A DNA stretch of 64,000 nt from Pratylenchus scribneri (lineage: Eukaryota; Nematoda; Chromadorea; Rhabditida; Pratylenchidae): assembly GCA_030063045.1 (NCBI GenBank), contig JAQSEB010000010.1, positions 372,001-436,000 on the forward strand. Reading direction: 5' to 3'. Made by a program: the position numbers and the translations under genes. Every line of letters starts with the position of its first letter. The stretch's first letter is position 1. Shown here piece after piece: positions 22,001 through 32,600 of this stretch. The notes below the pieces were generated by a model, which worked only from the letters and a program-made list of their open reading frames with translations, had not been told where the DNA came from and ran no database searches.

Positions 22001-24487
22001 GTCAAACTATTTTTTGTCAGTGAAAATTAGAATCGGCGAAAAATCAAAATTGACCGAAATATAAAAATTGTTTTCACCTGCATATCAAGCGATGTTATGC
22101 CGGGAACACTTGCACTGTGCAGCGCATCTTGGTTCTTAATTTCCACATATTTTTGGATCTCCTCGACTGGGGCCAATTCTTCGGGCAAATTTTTTCCACG
22201 TTGTTTGCGGGCAGTTGAATATTCTTGACTCTTTTCGGCAAAGAACTATAAATAAATGAAAGGGGTTTTAGATAAGATAATAATTAAATAAATCTCACTA
22301 TAATTTAAAAATGAAAATTAATTTTTAAGATTGGATCAAACTAAAATCTCTACCCCCAAAACCCGTATGAAGCCAAAATACCTTAGACAAGTGAATGGTT
22401 AAGTTTAAATTAGATCCCGGAAGATGGTCTGCTTCTGCTCTATGGTTTTTAGAATGAAGTTTAAAAGTAAGTTTTGAGGTCCAAGTATTCTCTATAAAAA
22501 TTTTAGATGGGCATAGGGATTTTGGGGTGGGTTCTTTTAAGCAAATCTATGAAAATGATCGACGGGAATGGGAATTGTAGCCAAGAACCAAATGAGGAAT
22601 AAACTGAAAATTGGAATATTTTTCAATAGCTGTGAGATATTATATTCAATTTTAATCAAAAATTTAGATCCTAAAACCTCAAGTTAAAGTTTTAGTCTAT
22701 AAAAATCACGTTCTTTCGTTTATGACTATCAATTAAATTTTTTTATTTTAATAAGTCTTTGAGAATTGAGGAGAAAAAAGTAACAAAACTCTTCTCCATG
22801 GTCATAAGACGATTAAACACTTACATTGACCAACTCTTCACTGATTCCTTGAAGTCCCTCGGTCTCTTCACCACCGGTTTGTTGGCCCATTTCCACGTCC
22901 GTAATCTCCGTGTCCGCGTCACTCGCACTCCTTCGTGCATACGGCAAAGTTGCGATGATTTGACGGGCCTGTTGCAATTCACTGTTCAGCCGGTTGATAA
23001 CTCGACTAAATTTTTTAAAATAATTAATAATTGTAATTGAGTAATAAATAGTCCGGTTGGTAGTTGGTAAATCGTACATTTTATTTTTGAAATTTTTTTT
23101 TCTATTTTTACCTTAAAATGCATATTTTAGGGCTTTTCTATATTAGAGAATCCGAATTTGGCATTCATTTTGAGTTCATCACTCCAAACGGTTTAAAAAA
23201 CCGGTTTAAAATTTTTGTGAATGGTTCAAAAACCGGTTTAAAATGTCTTGAATGGTTTTAAAAACCGGTTTAAAATGTTTCTGAATGGTTTAAAAACGGG
23301 TTTAAATTTGTGTGAATGGTTCAAAAATCGGTTAAAATTTTTTGTGAATAGTTCAAAACCGGTTTAATTTTTTTGCGAATATTTCAAAAACTAGTTTAAA
23401 ATATTCTGAAATGGTTCAAAAACCAGTTTAAAAACTTTGAATGAAAATTTTATTTCTTGTATTCCCATTCTATAATTTTCAAACTGGTTTTTGAACCATT
23501 CGGAGTGATCCAAATTCAAAACGAATGTCAAATTTGGTTTCATTGATCTCGAAAATCCCTAAAATATGCAATTTAATGCAAAAATAAATTATTTATTTTT
23601 CTAAAAGGGGAGATATACTAACCGATCTGTAATTGGAATAAAATTAAAATTACCAGGCCGAATCATTCTAAAATAGTCAAAATAAATTTTCAAATAAATC
23701 GAGTGAAAAACCTGGAACAGTGCATGGGTCAACTCTTCACGGGCTGCCTTCAACTCTTGACGAAGCGTAAAATTGTTCAACATTGTCGCATCCCATTCAT
23801 CTTGTAATTGCTTCAGCAGAGAAGGCAGTGAGGCTGTTCCGATTGAACTATAAAATTTATTAAAATTTAATGCCGAAGAGTACAAAATGCCTAATGGTTT
23901 AAGGAGGGTTTGTCCCACACATTCGCAAACCAAATATACCCAAAATTGGGTAGAGCTGGTCAAAACGCACTGAATGGTATATAATTTGGTTATGGTTTGG
24001 TCAACAATTAAAGGGTTTTAAACGGTTTAAACCAATTTAAACGTTTTAAACCATATTTTGTTTAATGGTTCAAAACAAAGTTTGGAATGGTTAAACCTAA
24101 ACCAAAACATAATTAATTGATGCGTCTTGACGAGATCTATCGTTTGGATATAATGATTGAGCTTTGAGGGTCTAGGATTAAACCATTAAACCACTAATTT
24201 TTCGGCATTTCAATGTTTTCACTATTATTTTTTTTACAAACCTTTGCATAATTCGAGCATCCTGGTCTTGTTTCAAATCAATTAACTGGGAAATTACATA
24301 TTTATTTAATCAAAATCCAAGCCAATTTTACCTGTTCAACATCCAATTTTTCCCCGTTAACTGGATCCGTCCCATTCTCTTGAATATATTTGACAATTAG
24401 GCGGCGTTCAAAAATTTTCCCCGAAACAGGTGAAACGACCGGGGCCTCCGGTTGTTGGCCACTTATTGCGCAAATGAATGAGGACAT
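19052..24487 (-). CDS. prp-19: Pre-mRNA-processing factor 19, U-box ubiquitin ligase and splicing factor
   Basis: Twelve exons give 510 residues (human PRP19: 504): 24332-24487, 24242-24285, 23712-23847, 23654-23667, 22825-23005, 22078-22245, 21262-21423, 21128-21218, 20442-20518, 19970-20116, 19717-19854 and 19052-19270. It is the core of the NineTeen complex that stabilises the active spliceosome and also acts in DNA damage response. Residues 1-55 are the U-box (ICAISGQ...[16 protein letters not shown]), followed by the tetramerising coiled coil (LREELxHALF-type: [12 protein letters not shown]) and seven C-terminal WD40 blades ([31 protein letters not shown]). Exon 4 is only 14 nt and supplies NDSAC-R in the conserved NDSACRVI. 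Introns hold family A and E elements and a simple repeat. Assignment is firm. Confidence 0.96.
19330..19705. mobile_element. Family A element
   Basis: Carries CTTTATACCCAATTGATAAATC, two of the GTGGTTTAAACCGTTTAAAAC units, ATTATATACCATTCAATGCG and GAATGTGTGGGACAAAC. It lies in the last intron of PRP19. Confidence 0.75.
20560..21100. repeat. 16-18 bp minisatellite in a PRP19 intron
   Basis: About 30 units of the type GAAATTCCGATTTTTT with T/C and A variants (TTCTGATTTTTT, TTCTAATTTTTT). A block of about 195 bp (20600-20790) is repeated in the same order at 20795-20990, so longer units have duplicated on top of the short ones. Confidence 0.8.
21580..21950. repeat. AACCGGTTTAA-rich intron repeat
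   Basis: Several loose copies of AAATTTCGGGTTTTTAAACC and GGTTTAACATTTT separated by about 70 bp, each followed by a diverging ATGGCAAA segment. It lies in an intron of PRP19. It probably derives from the family E type of element, but the ends are not clear. Confidence 0.4.
23100..23590. mobile_element. Family E element
   Basis: The left end carries CTTAAAATGCATATTTTAGGG and GAGAATCCGAATTTGGCATT; the right end the inverse (AATGTCAAATTTGGTTTC, CCCTAAAATATGCA). The centre repeats AATGGTTCAAAAACCGGTTT seven times at about 38-bp spacing. It lies in a PRP19 intron next to the 14-nt exon. Confidence 0.75.
23890..24190. mobile_element. Family A element
   Basis: In minus orientation: AGGAGGGTTTGTCCCACAC, CGCACTGAATGGTATATAAT, GTCAACAATTAAAGGGTTTT and TCTTGACGAGATCTATCG. 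It lies in a PRP19 intron. Confidence 0.75.
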
Positions 24488-24544
24488 TTTTAAAATGCTT
24501 TTTAAACTGTTTAAATTCTAAAAGAGAATTATGTTAAAAATTGG

Positions 24545-24960
24545 ATTAAATAATTTAAAATATAATAAGTTCGATAATGCTTATTTAAGAGTTTCAAGGC
24601 TGAGGAATCCATCCGAATGGTTCAAAAACGGGTTTAAAAATTATCTGAGATGGTTCAAAAATAGGTTTAAAATTTTGGTTAATGGTTCAAAAACCGGTTT
24701 AAAATTTTGGTTAATGGTTCCAAAACCGGTTTAAAAATTATCTGAAATGGTTCAAAAACCGGTTCAAAATTTTGGTTAATGGTTCAAACCACTGGCTTAT
24801 TTTTTTTTGTAAATTTTACCCTTTGCTTTGAATCCAATTCTATTTTTAAGCCGGTTTTTGAACCATTTGGAGTGATCAAGAATCAAAACTAATGTCAATT
24901 TTAGATCCCTCTGATCTCAAAACCTTTAAAAATATGGATTTTTGTAAATTCGATTTTTTC
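24545..24960. mobile_element. Family E element
   Basis: Tandem AATGGTTCAAAAACCGGTTT units followed by TTGAACCATTTGGAGTGATC and AAAACCTTTAAAAATATGG. It lies between PRP19 and the KSR gene. No exon was found in 24488-25273. Confidence 0.65.
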
Positions 24961-25273
24961 AAAGGTGGTCGGTCACCAATCGAACTATATTATCATAAAA
25001 ATAATAAAAAATAAATAAAATATTTAAATTTGTTTTTAAAAACAAATAAAATCAATAAAAAATCAATAATAAAATTGTGAAAATTTATTTTTTCATGTGT
25101 GGAGATTCTCTAAAACAACAAATTTTGTGTGTGTGGAGCACAGTTAATACTTTCTTTTTTTTAAATAGTTTAAAATTGATTGAGTGGTGTGTGTTCAAGT
25201 TTTGGGTGAGTAAAATAGTATAATAATTATCACAAATGAAAAATGAAATGGGCGGGATTGAAAGGTCAGTGTG

Positions 25274-28200
25274 TCAGAAAATTGATTCGAAACTTTTACA
25301 AATTGGAAATGATGGACTGCGTTTGATTGCCTTCCTTGGCATTGTTTTGAGCAATTGAAGAAGCTCCGAAAATGATTTCCGATCAGCGGGATTGAAAGAC
25401 CAACTGTACATAAATAGGACCTGCAAAAAAATTGGGGAAAAATTAATGTTTTGAATGATATTTACGGTTCAAAAGTTTATCCCTCCCAAACCTTACCGAA
25501 TTGATAGATCTCGTCAAGACGCACCAGTTTTGGGTTTCGGTTTAAAGAATTTTAACTTAGTTTTGAACCAAAAACCAAAATTGATTTAAACCGTTTAAAA
25601 CCCTTTAATTGTTGACCAAACCAAAATGTGGTTTAAACCGTTTAAAACCCTTTAATTGTTGACCAAACCATAACCAAATTATATATCATTCAATGCGTTT
25701 TGACCAGCACTATCCAATTTTGGGTATATTTTTTTGGGTATATTTGGTTTGTGAATGTGTGGGACAAACTCATCTTAAACTACTATAAATATTTAAATAA
25801 TATTTACTTTTGCTTCATGGCACGTTTGGAGGTCGGTCAGTGGTGCTTTCATTCCCATTCCAACTTGCCAAAGAATCGAATCGGAGGGTAATGAAGCGAA
25901 TGGGAAGGAGTTAGTCAACAATTCATACCAAATTGTTCTAAAAAATATTAAAAATTTAATTAATATAAAAATGAAAATGAGGGTAGAGGATAATTGAATA
26001 TCGCCGATTGAGTAACCTTCATCGATTTTTTAGCCTATATCTTAACGAGGAAATAACCAATTCAGGAAGGCAATATACCAATTGAAAGCCCAAAGTGTCC
26101 TCTACAAAATGGCCATTTTAAATTTTATAAAATTCAGGCTTTAAAAAAAGTTACATGTATTTGAGTGGAATAAACCCGAATTTTTGTTTGTTGGAGTGAA
26201 AAAGCCGCTTATTTTACAAATTATTTTAACATTTCAAAAAACAATTAGAATTTGCCACTTTTTAGAGGACATTTAGGGCTTTAAAATGGCATATCGCCTT
26301 CCTGAATTGGTTGATTCCTTCTCGAGATATGGCCAAAAGAATGACTTAGAGGTACTTAATTGTCGTTTGGCGGTATTCAATTGTCCGATTAAAATGAAAC
26401 AAAAACAAACCCAAATGCATAAATATCCGTTGCTTCCGTAAATGTGAGTGAATCAAAATTAATGGACAATTGCCGCAACAACTCCGGTGCAATATATCGC
26501 AGCCAATGGGATGGAACGAGGAAGGAATGATTCCTTTAAATTTTGGTAATTTAATTTGTATTTTGAAAAGTGAAACCTTTTTGGATATGAAAGCCGTCGC
26601 ATGTTGAAAATGCCAAAATCAGTAATTTTTATTGCATTCCGGTCACTGATAAAAATGTTCTTCGAGCGAAGATCTTTGTGCAGAATTCTTCGCGTGTGCA
26701 AATAGGAGAGACCCTGAAAATAATTTAGGGTTTAAATAAATTTAATCTATTTTTAATCAATAAAATTCGAAGTAAAAAACCTAAATTTAGTTTCGTAAAA
26801 TAAGTTTTGGTTCCACTATATTTCAATTTCGCCATTGTAAGTAAAACCTTGCCGGAAAATAATTAAGTTTCAGTTCCGGAAAAACCTTAATTTTCAGTTC
26901 CGGAAAAACCTTAATTTTTAGTTCCGGAAAATAATTAAGTTTCAGTTCCGGTTCCGGAAAAAAACTTAGTACAAATTTGAGTTTAATCAAATAAAACATT
27001 TATCGAATTAAAAGTATTTTTGAACAAAAACCTTAACTTTTCTATGACGAAAACTTAAGTTTTCTCATAAATCAAATAATTGAAATTATTTTCATAGAAA
27101 AATATTTTTGTTAAATCATAAAAATAAAACCTGGCAAATCTGCTTTGAATATTCCACAATTTGATTAAAATCCAGCGACTGCTTTTCAGAGTTGGACTCA
27201 TGGAGAATTTTGTACAGCGACCGTCCTCGAATATATTCCATCACAATTCCCATTTTGATTTTGTCAATTGTGTAGAAGCCGCGGAAGAAGACCAAATTTT
27301 CGTGCCTTACATTTTGGAAGCAGGCCGTGTCCTGTTTGAATGCCTCTAACCTTTTTTGTTCATCAATGTGGTACCTAAAAATTGGGTTTTTAAAGAATTT
27401 CGGTAATAGTTCGGTTGGCGCACCGTAATCTCATTTTGGAGAAAAAAAGGATTTATTTATTTTTGCCTTAATATGCATATTTTAAGGGTTTCGAGTTCAA
27501 GGTAATCTGAAGTTTACATTAGGTTTTAATTCGAATCACTCCAAATGGTACAATAACCGGTTTAAAAAAATTATTTCGACGATAGAATGGGATTAAGATT
27601 AAGAACAAAGAGAAATAAAAATTTCAGAAAGTTTAAACCGGTTTTTGAACCATTTCAGAAAATTTTAAACCGGTTTCTGAACTATGCAGTCAAGTCAATA
27701 TTTTAAACCGGTTTTTGAACAATTTCTTATAATTTTTAAACCGATTTGGTTTTGAACCAGTTCAGAAAATTTTAAACCGGTTTTTGAACCATTCCAGAAA
27801 ATTTGAAACTAGCTAACTATTTGGAGTGGTCCGAATTCAAAATGAATACAAAATTCGAATTCCCCGAAGTCAAAAAAACCCTAAAACATGCATTTTTATG
27901 GAAAAATAAATTCAAATTTATCCAAAAATGGCCAGAGTACCCAACTAAAACTAAATATTTAAAAATTTTAATTTACATGTCAAAGAATTTGATGACAGCC
28001 GGCTCATAATAATAGGCCTCATAGACTTCTCCAAATCGGCCTCGACCAATTGCCGAAAGTACTTTCATCTCGTCATTCGGGATTGTGTCATCTTTCCAGG
28101 CGGCCACCCCACGGATTGTGAACATATTCCAAGATTTCCGGTCGAATTTCTCTTTGTTTTGCGGTTGCAATTGGTCATCATGGTTGTTATTGGTGGTATC

Positions 28201-28928
28201 ATTGGTTGCGAAAATGTTGCTCAGCGACCGGGAATTGCCAATTTCGGGTGCCCAATTTTCCTAAATTTAGAATAAATTAATAGTAAATGCAAATAGCGAA
28301 AAGTATGATGGTTCAATGGTTTGTCCAACACATTCACAAACCAAATATACCCAAAAATTGGATAAAGCTGGTCAAGAAGACGCATTGAATGGTATATAAT
28401 TTGGTTATGGTTTGGTCAACAATTAAAGGGTTTTAAAAGGTTTAAACCGCATTTTGGTTTAAAACTAAGTTAGAATTGGTTAAACCCAAAGCCAAAACTA
28501 ATTCAAATGAAGCGTCTTGACGAGATTTATCGATTGGGTATATGGTTTGGGGGTTTAGGATGAACATGAACCAATGAACCGTTACAATCTTTTCGGCATT
28601 TTTAGATATTTCCAATTTTAGGGCAAACCTGTGTTTTGGAAATGACCATTTGTGTCACAATCTCCTTTAAATGTTTCTGTGTTAGCCCACAATTGTCTTG
28701 CATCCTTGCATTCTTTTTACACTCGATATGTACGGAAATTCTGAACCAGTTTAGATATAAAAAATGTATTTTTAAGGCAACAAACTTGCAACTTTTACAC
28801 TTTTCATATTGAAGTAGGAAGCCGAGTGTATTCAAACAGACCGCGCATTTTCGTTTGCTTGGATTCTTGCACCGCTTTGTGACCCAGGCATGCGGGATTT
28901 GATGTGATCGAACTCTACCACCATGCAT
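25274..28928 (-). CDS. ksr: KSR-type kinase (kinase suppressor of Ras), short form
   Basis: Eight exons give 439 residues: 28786-28928, 28629-28740, 27977-28260, 27131-27374, 26577-26713, 26411-26533, 25808-25937 and 25274-25420. KSR scaffolds Raf, MEK and ERK downstream of Ras at the membrane. Residues 9-65 form a C1 zinc domain (HQIPHAWVTKRC, KCAVC, CKSCK, HIECKK). The kinase domain has GRGRFGEVYEA, VIKFF, HKDLRSKN, DFGIFNMRRL, YIAPELL and ATDIYAFG. HKD instead of HRD and the DFGxF stretch are KSR hallmarks. The ATP-site lysine (VIKFF) and catalytic Asp are present, unlike mammalian KSR1, which has Arg. The model starts just before the C1 domain, with a stop codon immediately upstream in frame. 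It therefore lacks the N-terminal CA1 region of longer KSRs unless an upstream exon was missed. Raf is the alternative, but the motifs favour KSR. Confidence 0.85.
25460..25790. mobile_element. Family A element
   Basis: Carries CCTTACCGAATTGATAGATC, two GTTTAAACCGTTTAAAACCC units, TCATTCAATGCGTTTTGACC and GAATGTGTGGGACAAACTC. It is in the last intron of the KSR gene. Confidence 0.75.
26030..26345. mobile_element. Family D element
   Basis: Starts GAGGAAATAACCAATTCAGG, with CAAAGTGTCCTCTACAAAAT and TTTTTAGAGGACATTTAGGG inside, and ends TTGGTTGATTCCTTCTCGAG. It is in a KSR intron. Confidence 0.75.
26855..26965. repeat. TTCCGGAAAAACCTTAA tandem repeat in a KSR intron
   Basis: Four to five units of about 28 bp carrying CAGTTCCGGAAAAACCTTAA or CAGTTCCGGAAAATAATTAAG. 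No other function is visible. Confidence 0.7.
27450..27930. mobile_element. Family E element
   Basis: Left end CTTAATATGCATATTTTAAGG, right end CTAAAACATGCATTTTTATGG. The centre repeats TTTAAACCGGTTTTTGAACC at about 45-bp spacing. It is in a KSR intron. Confidence 0.7.
28305..28585. mobile_element. Family A element
   Basis: Carries GTTTGTCCAACACATTCACA, GACGCATTGAATGGTATATA, TTGGTCAACAATTAAAGGG and GCGTCTTGACGAGATTTATC. It is in a KSR intron. Confidence 0.75.
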
Positions 28929-29682
28929 TCATACGGATATGGCTAGCTTCTATAAATCTTATTGAATAAATTATAACGAGTTTATGTTGAATATTTGTTG
29001 TAAAATGTATAATTCATTTCGTAGGGTGCGGCGTGTGGGTTCATAAGTTTAAGAAATATTAAAAAAGGAGCCGGATCCGGGATTGGATTTTACCAGTTAA
29101 TTGATATTTTAGGAAATTTTTGAGAATGCGAAATCCATAAAAAATTAAAATCTAGACTAGTCTCCTATCTTGAATCCGGTTTTTTGATGTTTGAAATCCG
29201 GCATTTTTTTGTAGAATTTTCAAAAATTTTGAGCTTATTGTTTTTTGAAGAATTTAGCAAATTTTTGACGGATTCATATTAAGTCCGGAATTAGAAAAAT
29301 TATGATTAAACCCCGGTCTCTATTCTCTAATAAGAAAAGGTATTACATTATTAGGAATTGTGAATCGGCGGTACAGAGAATCAAGAATGAAGAATCTCGG
29401 TTTGCGATTTCGGTTCGTTCTCTCGTCTCGACTCAATGCCGGCCCCGCGCCGCCCCGCGGGCACAGACAATTTGTCCCAAACAAAAATGAAATGCCAAAA
29501 TTAAAAATACAAGTGCGTAAATTCAAAAATAAACGAATTCTCCTTTTTGTTTTGCAAAATCTAATCAATCAATTGATGAACGAACCTTTTAAAATAAGCA
29601 CAAAAAACAAACAAAAACCTTGTGCATTTTGAACGATTAATTGGTTCTAGTTCCAGATTTTAAATTTCCATCAAAAAGTAAA
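28929..29682. promoter_or_regulatory. Divergent intergenic region between KSR and DRG1
   Basis: The two genes point away from each other across 754 bp, so both promoters should lie here. A distinctly GC-rich island at 29425-29470 (GCCGGCCCCGCGCC, CCCCGCGGGC) stands out against the AT-rich surroundings. No exon or convincing noncoding RNA was recognised. Promoter function is inferred from the layout alone. Confidence 0.4.
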
Positions 29683-32600
29683 ATGGGTATCGTCGAAAAA
29701 ATCCAAGAAATTGAACGCGAAATTGGCCGAACGCAGAAAAACAAAGCAACTGGTTTAGTTTTTGCTTCATATTCATGTTTTAATGCCAAATTTCAGAGTA
29801 TCATTTGGGTGTTCTGAAAGCGAAGTTGGCCAAATACCGGCAGGAATTGTTGGAACCATCGCAGAAAGGAGGAGGCGGAAAAGGCGAAGGCTTCGATGTG
29901 ATGAAAAGCGGCGATGCGCGAGGTTGGAATTTAAGGGAAAATTTTTTGCAGACAAAACAATTTTTGACTTCTAATAAATCAGAAACCGGTTTTAAACCCT
30001 AGAAACCTTATACCAATTTGTAGAGCTCATCGAGACGCATCGAATTTGGTATATAAAATGCCAGGGTTTGGCCCAAAATTAAAGTGGTTTAAAGCCAAAA
30101 ACTGGAAAATGGTTTAAACGGTTTAGTATCCCTAATTTTGGGCCAAAACCTGGCATTTTTTATACCATTCGGTGAGTCTCGATAAAATCTACTAATTCGT
30201 ATAAGATTTGTAGAGTCTAAAACCGGTTTCCGACTTATTAAAAGTCAAAATCTGTTTTGTCTGCAAAAAATAGTAACCAAATTTAAGCACATTTCCTATT
30301 ATTAAAAAATTAAAATTTAAAGTGGCGCTTGTTGGATTCCCATCTGTTGGTAAATCAACTTTCTTATCAACTGTGACCACTACCGGTAAATTTTAATAAA
30401 TTTTAATTAAAATTATTCGAATTTTTTCAGAAAGTGTTGCCGCTTCATAGTAATTTCATTTTGGCCCATTTAATATTTTTTAATTGATTTTTAAGTGAAT
30501 TTACAACTTTGACCTGCATTCCGGGTGTAATTGAATACGGCGGAGCGAATATACAATTATTGGATTTGCCAGGTTCATTTAATTAATGAATAATTTTTAA
30601 TATCACTAAATTTCTTTTTTTTTCCAGGGATCATTGAAGGTGCATCCCAAGGAAAAGGTGACAAAGTTTAAATCAAATTAATTTTAAAATTAATCATTTC
30701 ATTTACAAGGTCGAGGAAGACAAGTTATTGCGGTGGCAAAGACAGCGGATTTAATTTTGATGATGCTCGATGCGACCAAGGGTGACATTCAGGTAAAATT
30801 TAAAATAATAATTTCGCGAAAAGATTAAACCGGTTTAATGGTTTGACCCGCACATTCACAAACCAAATATACCCAAAATTGGATAGAGCTGGTCAAGACG
30901 CATTGAATGGTATATAAATTTGGTTATGGTTTGGTCAACAATTAAAGGGTTTTAAACGGTTTAAACCACATTTTGGTTTGGTCAACAATTAAAGGGTTTT
31001 AAACGGTTTAAACCACAATTTTGGTTTAATGATTCAAAACTAAGTTAGAATTCGGTTAAACCCTAGCCAAAACAATATAATCAAATGATGTGTCTTGACC
31101 AAGATGCAAGATCTATCGATTGGGTATATGGTTTATGGGTTTAGGATAAATCATTAAACCGGTTTAATCTTCAAAATTTATTAAAAATTAATTTTAGAAA
31201 AAACTCTTGGAAAAAGAGCTGGAAGAAGTGGGCATTCGTCTGAACAAAAAGCGTCCGAATATCTATTTCAAAAAGAAGCCCGGCGGTGGCATAAAATTCA
31301 CGCACACCGTCGCCCTCACTCATTGTGATGAGAAAATGATTTCCAACATTTTGCATGAGTACAAAATTTTCAATGCTGACATCATTTTTCGGGAGAATAG
31401 CACGTTGGATATTTTTAAAATATTTTTTTAATTAATTTAATATTTTAAAGTGTTGATGAATTGATCGATGTGATTCAAGGAAATCGAGTTTATATTCCAT
31501 GTGAGGTTTTTTTTAAAATTAAATTTTATATTTCGGCTAGAATTGTACTAGAGAATAAATAAAAATGCATATAAATATTTACCAAGCCCAAAAAAATATT
31601 TTCCCTTGAGCGGGTTCGAATCCGAGACCTAATTTTTTAAAGTATAGGGTCTTTCCTTCGGGTTAAAAAATTTCCAAAAAATTGTTTTTGACTAAAAATC
31701 TACTCTAAAATGTATTAAATATTCTTCAGTGTTCTGTTGACTAAACTCCCTTGAGCGGATTCTTCGATTTTCGAACCCATTACAAAATGAAATGGGAGGG
31801 GGGAACTTTAATACATTTTGGTATTGATACTCTCTCCTTTTTGGAATAATTTTTTTGCCTTAAAATATAAATTTTAATGAGTTTTCGCAGTCAAGCAATC
31901 CAAATTTAAAATTAATTTGAATTCTGATCACTCCAAATGGTTAAAAAACCGGTTTTAACAAAACAAATTTATTTTGACGATAAAATGGGATTTTGAACAA
32001 AGAGAAATAAAATTTAACGAAATTTTAAACCGATTTTTGAATCAGTGATCCGAATTCAAAATGAATGTCAAATTCGGATTCTCTGACCTAGAAAACCTCC
32101 ATACATGCGCTGGGAGGACTGCCCTCCCCCCGGGTAGTAGTATTTGAAAATTTTGAAAAAGTGGGTAGTATCGGGGGCCGGAGAATTGAAAATTTTTTGG
32201 TAGTATTTTGCCCATTACTACCCATTTTTTTGCTTTTTTTCCTCCTAAACAAGGGTAAAAATTATAACGGTATTTTTTCCTATTATTTTGCAAAAACAAA
32301 AAATTTAGAAGGTTTTTTATCACATAATTTCAAAATTTTCTCGAAAACTACCCACTTTTATCCACCTTTTCCAAAAAAGGTACCTTGTTTTCGGTGGGTA
32401 GTATCGGATCAAAAAAATTTTTTTTCGACCTTTTTTAAGTGGGTAGTACCCGACCAAAGTGTCCCCCCCCCAAGCGCATGTATGAAAACCTCTTAAAATA
32501 TACATTTTAAGGCAGAAATAAGTAAATTCAATTTTTTCTCCAAATGCCAGGGACCTTTAGGTCGAAAAATTTCAAATTTTTTTGCAATTAAAATAAATAA

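Noticed and set aside
5659..28928. Operon of the four consecutive minus-strand housekeeping genes (Rabex-5, ornithine carrier, PRP19, KSR)
   Set aside because: Spacings of 570-920 bp are larger than typical nematode operons, and no spliced-leader signal could be shown from sequence alone.
29302..29632. Overlapping 60-90 codon frames on both strands
   Set aside because: Mutually overlapping shadows over the GC island in a divergent promoter region; no domain.
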